NCBI GenBank assembly: GCA_947179485.1
Contig: OX359249.1
Location: forward strand, 53,889,402-53,953,401
From: Allacma fusca
Taxonomy: Eukaryota; Arthropoda; Collembola; Symphypleona; Sminthuridae
DNA: 64,000 nucleotides
Direction: 5' to 3'
The notes under the pieces are model-generated. The model did not search any database, was not told the origin of the DNA, and worked only from the letters and a program-made list of their open reading frames with translations. Below are positions 9,443 through 19,858 of this stretch, one piece after another (the first letter of the stretch is position 1; each line of letters opens with the position of its first letter). Position numbers and translations under genes: made by a program.

Positions 9443-12400
9443 TTAAAAATCATTACGCAAGTCGGCACATTCTGAAATAAAATTAATAATGCTGTATAGT
9501 TGGTTGGTATCCTGGATAATGAACAGAGTATAAAAATTATCTCTTTTTATATTGACTATATAATTTGCCAGGAATCTTTCCCTGGGGGAAACGAGATGCG
9601 TACATTTTGTAAATACGTGGTCATTTTCTTCATTTAAAGAGCAAAATTTACAGTTTTCTTTGTCAAATTTAATTCTAAACTTCTTATAATACAATTTATC
9701 ACTTCCTGCTCTTAATTGAGCAATTAGTCTTTTAGCACTAAGGGAGATGGGGGCTCTCAGGTAGTTTGAGGTGTGAGCATTTGTTTTCAGTAGCCTGAAT
9801 TCATGGGAGTATGATGATTTGTAGATTCGTTGGATGTCCTTCTCTTCACATTGTAGTTTGATAGATTTCAGTATCTCTTCCAGGTTATTCAGGAGAACTT
9901 CAGCTGATTGCTTATTCCATACTGAGATGAAGCCATAGTTGCAAAGTATGTTTTTCATTTGGAGAACCCAGTTGAATTTTGGACTTGCATCTATTAGTTG
10001 TGATAGTTCCAGAAGCCGGTCGTAGCACTGCCTAACATATCTACTTTTGTCTAAATTTAGAATTTCGGCCAAGAATAGGGTGGAAAATTTTATTATTTGC
10101 ACTATGGAGTTTATTTTGCCTGTTTCGGATCTTACCCAGTATCTAGGAGTTGACCTAGGCAGCCAGAACAGTTTTAGGAAAAACTGCTGGACAGTTTCAA
10201 TTTCCTCCAGTAGGTTCAGACTCCAAATTGGGGCAGCGTATTGATAAATGGGAAGAACTGTCGCGTTTACTAGTTTGGCTGTACTGTCCCAGGAGTCCAT
10301 TGGCGCTTTGTTTAATGTGTTTACCAAGGCGTTTGAGGCAGCAGCCGTTTTGGATTTGATGTTGTCTAAGTGCTTCTTGAAGATTCCTGAGGATTGGAAT
10401 ATCACTCCTAAGTACATGTATTCTTTTACCTTTATGATTTCACTTCCGTTTAGGAACCATTTCGGCCTTTTCGGTATTATTCCCCTAGTGGAAAAAATCA
10501 ATACGTTAGTTTTCAATAAATTAATTTCAAGACCCCTTATGTTGCAGTATTCGTGGAGAATGTTAATTTTCTTTTGTAAGCTAAGTTTGCTGTCAGCCAA
10601 GATGCATGTATCGTCAGCAAATAGGAGATTGCTTATTTTTCGTTTGTATCCCATGTTGATTGGACTTGCACCATTTTCGTTGAAGAAGTTGTCCATGTCG
10701 CTAATGTAGATGGAGAACAGTAGTGGGCTGAGGATTTCCCCTTGGAGGACGCCCATTGTTACCTCGATTGGTGTAGATAGGCCCTCCTCGCACCTGACGA
10801 TGAAATTCGCATTTTCGTATGACTTGATGATATTTGTTATTTTCCCACTGACTCCAACCTCATTCATTTTTTGCCACAATATTTGGTGTTTAATTGAGTC
10901 GAAGGCGCGTTTAAAGTCTACGAATAGAGCAAATAGCTTAAGATGTTTTGAAAGTCGAGCTTGAACTATAGAGTTGAGGCAGAAAATTTGGTCTTGGCAT
11001 CCTCTTTTTTGTCGGAAGAGACTCTGGAAGGATCTGGTGTTTCTCGCACCAGTTGTAGAGACGAGTTTGAATTATGGTAGTAAATAGTTTTGAAATAGTA
11101 TTTATTAATTCTATTCCCCTGTAATTTACTGGAAGTTGTTCGTCCCCCTTCTTGAAAAGTGTCGTCATTTCGATTTCAGACCATTTTTTTGGCGTTTGTT
11201 CTGTCTTCCAAATGCTGTTAAAGAGGACGAGAATTTCTGCTTTGAGGTTTGGATGACAATTCTTTAAAAATTCGTTTGGAATTTTGTCAGTTCCTGGGGC
11301 TTTGTTATTTTTGAGAGTGCCTAAGGCTGAGTCGAAGTCCTCCATCGAAATATTCCTGTCAAGTTCCTCATCATGTTTCCTAAATTTCTGAGTAGGCCCA
11401 AAGTATTTAAGAGGCATGTTTTCTTGGTAGAATTTAATCCATTTTTCTTCACTAAGTAATTTGGGAGGTTGTCTGCTGTTACGGAAGGTATTTATTGTTT
11501 TCCAAAATTGTGAGGTATTTTTGTTGTCCCTTAGCTTCTGTTTGGTTGCTTCCCAGTGTTGTTTTTCTTCAGCTTTAGCAGCCTGGAATGTGCCTTTTTG
11601 TATTAGCAATACGCAACTACTTCTTGCTTGTTGAAAGACTGCCTGACTTTCTTCCAAAGGTCATTCAGAAAGTGTTTTGAGTTTTTACAGTCTGAATCGA
11701 ACAATGGCTTTGGTTGCCAGATTCTTTTCCTTGAATTCCTGAAGAATTTCATGTTTGTCTTTTCTGCTGCCTCCCTAATATTCGCTGCGATGTGTTCATA
11801 ATGTTCGTCCACATTTTGTCCGCCAAAAGGAGAAAGAGAACCAAGGTAATTGTTGTAGTTTATTTGCTCACCAGAGTTCCATTTAAGTTTCTCCGTCCTT
11901 ATATCTACGGTCCATTTCTGCTGAATTTCCAAGTTTAGTAATAGCTTCCCTACAGCATGAGAGGATAGTGTAGAATTTCTAAACGACAGGTCCTCGATAA
12001 GTCGGCCACAAAGCTCATTGAACCAAATCAAATCAATAATTCTTTCCCCCTGTAGTCCCACGTGTGTAAATACAGCTGGTCGGTCGGATGGTGATCGGCC
12101 ATTTAATAGGATGAGATCAGCTTCTTCACACATTTTTACTGGAAGTTCCCCTCGTTTAGATTTTGTAAGGTCCATAGTTTCTCTCTTGTTCTCAAGTTTT
12201 TCGTTGCAGAGGCTCTTTGCGTCGCTTTCCTACCCTGGCATTGAAGTCGCCAGCTAGAATTATATTCTTCGTTCCAAATCTTTTGGTTATGTCTACGATT
12301 ATATCATTTAGTCTGGTCATTAAATAGTCCGAATTACTTCCCGGAGGAATGTACACAAATATTAAAATTAGCGAAGAACCTGAGTAATCTTTTGGAATTA

Positions 12401-12694
12401 TTTCCACTGCTATTACACGAATTCAAAAATATCCCCAATGTTAAAAATATATTTGTCAACTATAATTATTTGCCCCCCACTTGCACGTCCCTTAGTTTTG
12501 GTTCTTTTTGCCTTCGAACTTATTAAAATAAAATCATTAAGAATCTTCTTTTGGAGCACAGGATTATCATTTTCATTCCATGTTTCACAAATACATAAAT
12601 TACCTGAGACTACTTGGTCCAGTTCTTTAGGTGTTACGTTTTTGAAGTTTGTTAGGCCCTCGCAGTTCCAGATAGTTATGTTTGTTTTTTGCAT
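9443..12694 (-). pseudogene. ORF2: EEP endonuclease and reverse transcriptase, frameshifted
   Basis: It starts at ATG 12694 (MQKTNITIWNCEGL, endonuclease motif). Further endonuclease motifs are LAGDFNARVG and GERIIDLIWFNEL, while the usual terminal SDH reads SSH. RT motifs are KAPGTDKIPNEFLKN, NYRGIELINTISKLF, KRAFDSIKHQ (between 10879 and 10938), GVLQGEILSPLLFS and an intact FADDTCILAD. The C terminus has a Cys/His knuckle CKFCSLNEENDHVFTKC. Frames change near 12410, 12185, 11630 and 10940, so this copy is inactive although the RT catalytic box survives in one 478-codon block (9443-10879). Confidence 0.85.
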
Positions 12695-12712
12695 TATGGA
12701 CGAGGCGCTGTC

Positions 12713-13420
12713 TCAGTTTGTTGTTCTGGGCTTCCACCCAGGGATAGTTTTTAAGGGGATAACTCCAAACCCGTCCGATTCAAAAAATGGCTCTTTTCCC
12801 TTGGATGTTTTCACTATGAGGTATCTGTTAGCGTAAATGGTCACTGTGTTTCGTCCACCTGCAGGTAGCTCTTTTTTCTTTTCAACGAGCTTCTTTACCA
12901 CTTGCATTTGATACATTGTAAGGTCGTCATTAATCCACATGTTGGTATTGATAACTTCTTTCCGCTTCGCTCTGATCATGTTTGAGTCTGATAGATTCCT
13001 GAATTTACATTTGACATTGCCTCTTGGAGCATTTCCGTTTTTCTTAGGGATAATAAGTTCGCAATTAAATTGCAATTTCTCCGTCACTTTTAGTTTATCC
13101 CTTAGGAAGTCATTCACAGCTTTTTTTGTGTCCTCGGAAGTGGTGGATTCATTGATGTTTGATAGGCCGGATATCATTAAGTTGCTTCTTCTTGCAGACT
13201 ATTCAGCGTACCTTCGTTCATTTGTTTCGGAGATATTTTGAGCTTTCAGTTCTTGAATCTGCTTTTTTAGGGAAATATTTTCGTCTTCTAGGGCTTTGAG
13301 TTTTTCATTTGTCTTTGTTACAAATTCATCCATGTCGAAGTTCGCTGATTTGGCTTGGTTTCGTTTGTCCACTCGCTGACTACGGCCCGAAGTTTGGCTT
13401 GAGTCCTGGCTTGCCGCCAT
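12713..13420 (-). pseudogene. ORF1 (coiled-coil nucleic-acid-binding type) with one in-frame amber stop
   Basis: The ATG at 13420 opens MAASQDSSQTSGRS, then a charged heptad-rich coiled coil (EFVTKTNEKLKALEDENISL). After a TAG at 13201-13199 the same frame continues with SARRSNLMISGLSNINES and a basic C-terminal domain. That order, coiled coil then R-x-N-L-x-I-x-G-L, resembles L1-type ORF1 RNA chaperones. The total would be about 235 codons. The stop at 12713 lies 18 bases before the ORF2 ATG (12694), so the two are arranged like a bicistronic retroelement transcript. Confidence 0.7.
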
Positions 13421-14584
13421 GGTGTGTTTTGCTTGTTGACTGGTTCGTTCTCGAAAAATGTTAAGAATTTAGATCTTTAGTATCAGCTCGTGGTATAAAA
13501 AGATGGGACTTTTTGTGCTTTTGCACTTTGATTCACCTTTGGAGATGAATATAAATATAAAACGTAACGCGCTTTAATTCTGAGTGAGTGACAAAGACAC
13601 TACTTACGTTTGGGTTTCCCCTGGTCAGGCTCCAAACCTATTTTTACGGACTTAACCGTCTGCCTTGACCAGGGTCCAGCTAAATGGGCGAGGTTGACTT
13701 CGGAGTAAGTATGTACAATCTTTGTATTCCCTAGGAGCAATTTCACTATTCGCTGAAAGAGGTATAGTTTGTCGGAAATTTTAAGAATCTTTTCCTCTGC
13801 TGGTGAAATTATTAGTAAGGATATTTGTGTTAACAGACTTGTCTTTCTTTTATTGCCTATAGTGCACTTTTTCACTGATTTTAATTAAAAAAATTTGAGA
13901 GGAAACTTAAAATACGTGTATTTGAATCAGGCGCCTAGCAAGGATTCTTGTACTTCGTATTCGCCAGCACCAAAATTTCCACTGTATTTTGCCTTTTCAA
14001 TATCAATGAACGTTATATTTTTATCTTGTAAAGTTGTCAATCCTGTATTTCAAGTAAAATAAATTTAAAAATACATAGTTTTGGCAACTGCCAAAAATTT
14101 TCTTAGCACATGTTCAAATATGTACATATTTTAAAGCTAAAATCACTAACTTGGAACATTTTGAAACCAATTCTTTCACTGTTTTGGTTTGCTTGAAGTA
14201 CTTATTGGATAAATGCATTAAATTTAATGTATGCGGGGTATAAAAAAATTAACAACGCCAACATAAAATCGGTGAAAAGTTACCCAGGAGTTATAAGGTT
14301 ATTCGTTTTAAGGAAAAATATTCTGTATCTAGGGTAATGTTATTTACTTTGATCCACACACATGCGCAGCTCTAAACTCTAATCACGTGCCTGTGACCTT
14401 ACGTTTCCTGAATAATTTTCGGATATCCAATTATTTGGTTAAATTGTACAAGATACTGTGTTTGAGAGAATAAACTAGAGTTACAGTTTCATCTCAGGCA
14501 TAATTTGAGAGTATGCATTTTATATTTCCAATACGGTATTTTCATTTCGTATTTTTGTTTTTGTTGGAAGCAAAGTATTTTTTT

Positions 14585-15350
14585 GAGGAACTCCGTGAGC
14601 TTTTCTGAACTGCCGTCAGAAATGTCGTCGAATTGGCTGAAAATGATGTAGTAAGTGCATAGTAGTGGTTTGGATGGCTGACAATTTTTTTTGTAGTTAC
14701 CCCAGATAGGGGGTTTTTAGGCATGGATGAGTGTGAGATTTGTGCCCCAAGATTGTGTCCCTGTTTACTGTCCGATTTCGCTCAAATTTTGTGAGGTTGT
14801 AGATTGGGGGTATATGCCGACGGGTTTTGATGCATGTGACCGTATGACCTTCGGTGTGACCTCGGGAGGTCAAATACAGTTAATCGGTGAAATCATTACA
14901 ATTTCACCTGGCAGGTAACACAAATAATTTGTTTTGATAAAATTAAGTAGAAATAAATATTACATAGCGTTAATATATGTGACCTAGTGACCTGCTGCCT
15001 GACCTTTGCAGTCAAAAACGGTCATACAGAGGTAACCAACTAAATGTCACCACGAAATCTGAATTTTGTTGAAAAACGGTGCAAATATTTGCAACCACAG
15101 GACGATTGACGAATGACCTTCGATGTGATCTTCAGAGGTCATTAAGGTCAAACTGGATGCACCACTGAAACTAACTAAAAAAATTGCATGATAAAACTGA
15201 TACAGCAATATTTGAACACAATGTTTTTTTATTTCGGAATATTTTTAGTAGACATATACACATAAAATTTAGATTGTTACATCTATACAAATAGCAAAAA
15301 GCAAACCTGAATTACAAAGTTATGAAACGCTATTCCTTACAAAAATCATT
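14585..15350. repeat. Left long terminal inverted repeat
   Basis: Pairs with 18934-19689 almost base for base; the visible differences are few near the outer end (for example CTCCGTGAGC against CTCCATGAGC) and rise at the inner edge near 15330. It contains eight TGACCT/AGGTCA hexamers between 14845 and 15150, and a minus-strand AATAAA-type poly(A) signal near 15230. Confidence 0.9.
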
Positions 15351-15589
15351 ATTCATGCAAGTTTATATAATTTGATAATTAGATTTTTTTATACTACATA
15401 TCAAGAGGGTACACATGTTACCAGTAATCATGTATCTAATGTAGTACTCATAAACGCAGCATCTCTAACACTTCTAACTAAAAACAAAGTATTTCCTTAA
15501 CATCCCTACAAAACATTTCCTAGCTATCTGGATAAATAGTTTTGATTATATTTGCAAACTTTATACAATGGCAGATTAAACTAACATTT

Positions 15590-15838
15590 TTAAAATTGTA
15601 AAGACTCAAGGTAAGAATACTTATCTTGTTTTAATGCATAAATTCGCCCTGTTTGAGTAGAAGGGACATCAAGAACTTTAAGAATCTCGTTGGTATGAAA
15701 AGGTGGGATATTATCTCGTGCGGGCCACTGGAAATTGTTCCGTGTTCCACACCGTTGAAGAAGTTTTACACTGAATTCTTCGTCACCGTCAAGCAACCTT
15801 TTGTTTTCGATCAATCCGACCATGTATGTCCGATTCAC
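15590..15838 (-). pseudogene. C-terminal fragment of an unidentified protein, WP..D / TGR.Y type tail
   Basis: The frame is open from a stop upstream of 15838 to a stop at 15590. It reads VNRTYMVGLIENKRLLDGD, then LLQRCGTRNNFQWPARD, then EILKVLDVPSTQTGRIYAL. The pattern W-P-x-x-D, a hydrophobic I/L-x-x-V/L stretch, proline and TGR-x-Y is reminiscent of tails of uncharacterised proteins linked to invertebrate transposons, but I cannot name the family. There is no ATG in the fragment, so an upstream exon or the missing N terminus would be needed. Orientation is toward the left inverted repeat. Confidence 0.35.
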
Positions 15839-16097
15839 CGACTTGTTGGTACCGTTTTAAAACCATGAGTTGCTGCTTAAGTCCCTTACATACGTTTTGC
15901 GGAGACCTTGTAGGTATTTGGCCACGATAATGTACCATTTCCTATACTACCCGGTTCACAGTTGATTATCCCCGAGAATTGCAACAGAGCATTGGGATAA
16001 CTTCTATGCTCTACCTAACTACATAACTGAACGTCTACCTGACTACATAACTGAACGATGTATTCCTTTAATTTTATGCGTTTTGACTACTGTCTAA

Positions 16098-16251
16098 CAG
16101 AGTGGATTTACGGGGTGGCCAACCCTTGCCAGGCCAGGGTAAATAAAATGTTGACTAAGGCCTTCTGATTTCAGATATCATGTGTAAAGACCCACAAATC
16201 TATTTTCAGTGTCAGGGCCAGGGTAAAAATTATTTTACAAATCCACTTCTG
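16098..16251. mobile_element. Small MITE, CAGRGGTGGATTT ends, GGCCAGGGTAA word (copy 1)
   Basis: The left end is CAGAGTGGATTTACGGG and the complement of the right end is CAGAAGTGGATTTGTAAA. The interior repeats GGCCAGGGTAAA. A related copy begins at 56716. CAG ends fit hAT MITEs, but no matching 8-base target duplication is visible here. It lies inside the interior of the 5.1-kb inverted-repeat element. Confidence 0.6.
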
Positions 16252-18037
16252 AAGTCGGTGTTTAGATCCAAATTCGTCAGGGAAATTTGAGTGTAAAAGA
16301 ACGATGCCAGAAAAACACCCGTAAACCGTTTTACCAAAAATGGAAACTCCATTTTCAACTAAAAAAACTAGGCCTTAAATGAAAACAATGAGAGAATATT
16401 TATTTTACCAGTGTTTCGTCCTCGAAATAATAGTCGGATTAGCTACATATGTTAACAAATTAGGAACAATGTAAAACTACTTCATGAGGGAATGAAATAT
16501 TTGTACCTTAGATTAGAAATGGGCTTCAGTTGGAGCGAATCGCATCTAAGCGACTACACTGAACACTAGAAAAGAAGTGATATAGTTTCATCCTACATGT
16601 CCATAACAGTCGAGCTATTTTGAAAGAAATGTCTTAAATCGTTTTAAACCTGGCAATTGTGAAGTTGAAATAGGTTTGTATACATGAATGAATCCAGCAA
16701 TTCAAAATTGGGAGCCTACTAATTTACTCGTTAGGGTCTGTCAGTTTTACGTTGCATTAATATTATTAACAAATGAACATTACACGTCTGCAATTTAAGT
16801 AAATTCGTTCTGAATTAAGTCAGCATAATTTCTAAAAAATTTAATTGTCAAGTACGACCGCTACTAGGATCATGAGAATGATTGATTTACAAAACAACTC
16901 ATATTCACGGGGGTGATTTTGTAGCCAGTATTCCTTCCAGCTAAACGTTTTAGGAGTGTTCATGGAATCGGACTTACATGATCTAGGTATGTTCATAAAA
17001 TGCAGTACTGACCTATCAATTTGAATTATGTAACTGAAAACATTGAGTCACGCCCTGCTTATTCCTTCCGTTTTTGTAAGAATCGGTGAAAAATCACCAG
17101 CAATGTTACCCGCATCCACTTTTATATACACAAAATCATCAATTTCAAAACACGTCACGCTAAAATAAAATGTAATATGTGCAGTGTAAAGACAAAGCTA
17201 CTGTTGCGATAAGAAAGATCAACGTAAATACAAATGTTACTAACCTTTTACGTTTTGGTTAACTTTGTTCGAAGATGAAGAAAGTCCCAGGGTTGGTATA
17301 TACTTTTGAACATCTACGAGTAGAGTTGCATGAATAGGGTTAATTTTGTTTTCGCATGTCGTACAAATGAAACATGTTGACAGACAAGGATTGGCCAAAA
17401 ATGAATGTTTCAAGTAGTAGGAAAAGCAGCAAATTTCAACAAGAACCGCACAACAACGACGAGACTATTTGAAGGCGTCTGATCGAGATGAAATTTAACT
17501 TGAAACTGTCGGACTAACTTTTTCTAATGTAAAAAGGTTTGTAATTGTGGACGCTATCCCTGATATATCATGTGTGTACATCATGTTCTGGTGAAATAGT
17601 GAGTCTTTATTCTACTCTCGGACTCAACGAGATGAATTCATCTGTGTATAAGAATGCTTGCAGTTGACGCAGTCCCTTTTTTGTGTAAATTGACACCGGA
17701 GAAAGTAGGTCAGAGTAGATAAAAGTATCCAGAAGGGCACTAAAAAACAGTAAATGCGTATCAATAATGGTAAAAATACAAATAGGTGCCTTCACATGTT
17801 TCCCTTAAGGGTACAATAACAAGAGTGCAATTTACAACTATTATTTTCAGTAACTGTTATACTCTGTTTAGTTAGATGCTATAAATATCAAAGTTATACA
17901 AACAGCGACAAACAGTTTTGGCGTACAGCCTGCTCCTTTACACGCATTCAAAAATAGAATATCTTCGGTTTGAAGACATTTCTGTTGAAACTGATATCCA
18001 ATGCTTGCTTTATTTGAAGAGAAAATAGTAAAATTAC

Positions 18038-18045
18038 TATATAAG
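18038..18045 (+). promoter_or_regulatory. TATA box of the inverted-repeat element's membrane-protein gene
   Basis: TATATAAG lies 84 bases before the ATG at 18129. An initiator-like TCACTT or TCATCA follows within 13-30 bases. Spacing to the probable start site suits a RNA polymerase II core promoter. Inference from sequence only. Confidence 0.45.
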
Positions 18046-18128
18046 GGGAATCACTTGTCATCAAACTTCACATACACATTTCCCTTGTTCTTACGAAGAC
18101 TAAATTTCAACCTCCATCTCTTTTGAAA

Positions 18129-18902
18129 ATGGCCAGGTTGTTCAATTTTATTATATTTGTGTCTATCACCGTCTGTATAGCTCATCCTTCCCACAACACT
18201 CCGAGGAAACAACAAATAAACGCAACGGAGTATGAAATTAACTCACACGCGCTAGAACAAGCTGTCATCAGTCATGAAAAGTTTGACACTATGTCTGAAA
18301 AGCAACAGCCTACAAATTCAACCGGTAAAATCTAGAAAATGTTATCGAGGTCAGGCACGAAGAATACAAATTTTATTTAAAAAATATTGTTTTCACTTCA
18401 TTTAGTCACCCGACACAAAAAAAGCATTAGCTGCAATTGCATCAATTGGGTCCCGAATCTTGGAGAGTATCACACCAACAGCTGCCGGAGCATTTCTCGC
18501 TCATATAAAGGCCTTGTTTGGTGGAACACCGCAAACGTTTTTGCAACGTGTTGGTCATGGGGAAATGGATTTAGAGAAGACGGGCTCACTTCTTACTTTC
18601 TGAATACCTTTATGACCGGGCAAATTCGCCAGGAACTTGAGACCGAAAATATCCAGCTTGTTGCAATTGAGAGCAATACCGGAAATGAAAACGCTATTAT
18701 ATAAAAATCGAGAAGAAGGCAGCCCAGGTGGTCGAATCTATAAACAAATTGGCAGATTTAGAGACAAGCGGTAACAATTACATGTTTTACACGTTATGTG
18801 CGGTTTCCTTTTTGGCTGGTTTAACTTCTTTTCTTGTATGTATCACTTCAAAATGTAACATGAGTAAATGTGCTACTTGTAGTCAACCAAATTGGTACTA
18901 AA
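18129..18902 (+). CDS. Secreted/membrane protein gene, spliced, with probable frame breaks
   Basis: Exon 1 starts at ATG 18129: MARLFNFIIFVSITVCIA is a clear signal peptide, followed by a polar segment. A donor GTAAAA near 18326 and an acceptor TTCATTTAG at 18405 remove about 80 bases. Exon 2 reads SPDTKKALAAIASIGSRI, then GAFLAHIKALFGGTPQTF (Ala/Gly-rich, amphipathic). Coding quality then passes to a second frame (TGQIRQELETENIQLVAIES) and a third (KIEKKAAQVVESINKLADL). The third continues into a transmembrane helix (CAVSFLAGLTSFLVCI), a short Cys-rich tail (CNMSKCATC) and a stop near 18902. Either two small indels or further tiny introns join the frames. The architecture is signal peptide, ectodomain with helical region, one membrane anchor and a short cytoplasmic tail. 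No family recognised. Confidence 0.45.
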
Positions 18903-18933
18903 GGCAGCTGTCTTCATTAAAACTGTCAAATTA

Positions 18934-19689
18934 TATTTGTAAGGATTAGCGTTTCTAAGTAATTCAGGTTTGCTTTTTGCTATTTGTATAGATGTAACAA
19001 TCTAAATTTTATGTGTATATGTCTACTAAAAATATTCCGAAATAAAAAAACATTGTGTTCAAATATTGCTGTATCAGTTTTATCATGCAATTTTTTTAGT
19101 TAGTTTCAGTGGTGCATCCAGTTTGACCTTAATGACCTCTGAAGATCACATCGAAGGTCATTCGTCAATCGTCCTGTGGTTGCAAATATTTGCACCGTTT
19201 TTCAACAAAATTCAGATTTCGTGGTGACATTTAGTTGGTTACCTCTGTATGACCGTTTTTGACTGCAAAGGTCAGGCAGCAGGTCACTAGGTCACATATA
19301 TTAACGCTATGTAATATTTATTTCTACTTAATTTTATCAAAACAAATTATTTGTGTTACCTGCCAGGTGAAATTGTAATGATTTCACCGATTAACTGTAT
19401 TTGACCTCCCGAGGTCACACCGAAGGTCATACGGTCACATGCATCAAAACCCGTCGGCATATACCCCCAATCTACAACCTCACAAAATTTGAGCGAAATC
19501 GGACAGTAAACAGGGACACAATCTTGGGGCACAAATCTCACACTCATCCATGCCTAAAAACCCCCTATCTGGGGTAACTACAAAAAAAATTGTCAGCCAT
19601 CCAAACCACTACTATGCACTTACTACATCATTTTCAGCCAATTCGACGACATTTCTGACGGCAGTTCAGAAAAGCTCATGGAGTTCCTC
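18934..19689. repeat. Right long terminal inverted repeat
   Basis: Reverse complement of 14585-15350. Its inner part holds the AATAAA at 19041-19046 that would serve the plus-strand gene ending at 18902. The TGACCT/AGGTCA hexamer cluster is repeated here in mirror order (about 19120-19430). Confidence 0.9.
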
Positions 19690-19858
19690 TTTGTATCTTG
19701 CCAAAATTCCTATGGATATTTGTATTGCATTTTGTATCTTAAGTAAGTCAATCCTAGTATCTGTATTTCATATTTTTATTTTAATATTTCTGGAAATGAA
19801 TTTGTATTTTGTAATTTAATAATAAATTTCATGTATTTTCCACACCTTTGGTTGTGAC

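Larger units (their letters stand above)
9391..13947 (-). mobile_element. Full-length I/Jockey-like non-LTR retrotransposon with 15-base target duplication
   Basis: The sequence TTGTACTTCGTATTC occurs at 9376-9390 and again at 13948-13962, a 15-base target duplication that defines a 4,557-base element transcribed from the minus strand. Its 5' region is 13421-13947, ORF1 starts at 13420, ORF2 runs 12694-9443, and the 3' UTR is only about 50 bases, ending in TGAATAGATTGATT-like short repeats with no poly(A). It retains both ends but has several frameshifts and stops. It inserted into the hAT-like element. Confidence 0.9.
14585..19689. mobile_element. 5.1-kb element with ~760-base terminal inverted repeats and its own genes (class unknown)
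   Basis: The two ends are near-identical inverted copies starting GAGGAACTCC(G/A)TGAGC. The 3.6-kb interior carries a plus-strand gene (18129-18902) with a promoter and a minus-strand coding relic (15590-15838), both reading outward into the repeats. I could not fix a target duplication. Long inverted repeats with an internal membrane-protein gene recall Maverick/Polinton-type or other large DNA elements, but no polymerase, integrase or capsid is visible. I leave the class open. It sits inside the hAT-like element 9272-19850. Confidence 0.7.
9272..19850. mobile_element. hAT-like element (GTATTT-word) carrying two nested insertions
   Basis: The left end CAGAAGTGTGGAAT and the complement of the right end CAAAGGTGTGGAAA form imperfect inverted repeats. 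Flanking 8-mers GTTGTTAC (9264-9271) and GTTGTGAC (19851-19858) match at 7 of 8 positions. The element's own sequence is 9272-9390, 13963-14584 and 19690-19850, about 0.9 kb, rich in GTATTT/AAATAC words. The rest consists of insertions at 9391-13947 and 14585-19689. The diverged ends fit an older insertion than its contents. Confidence 0.65.

Noticed and set aside
13600-13875. 91-codon minus-strand frame
   Set aside because: It lies in the 5' untranslated region of the 4.56-kb non-LTR element (upstream of ORF1) and shows no domain.
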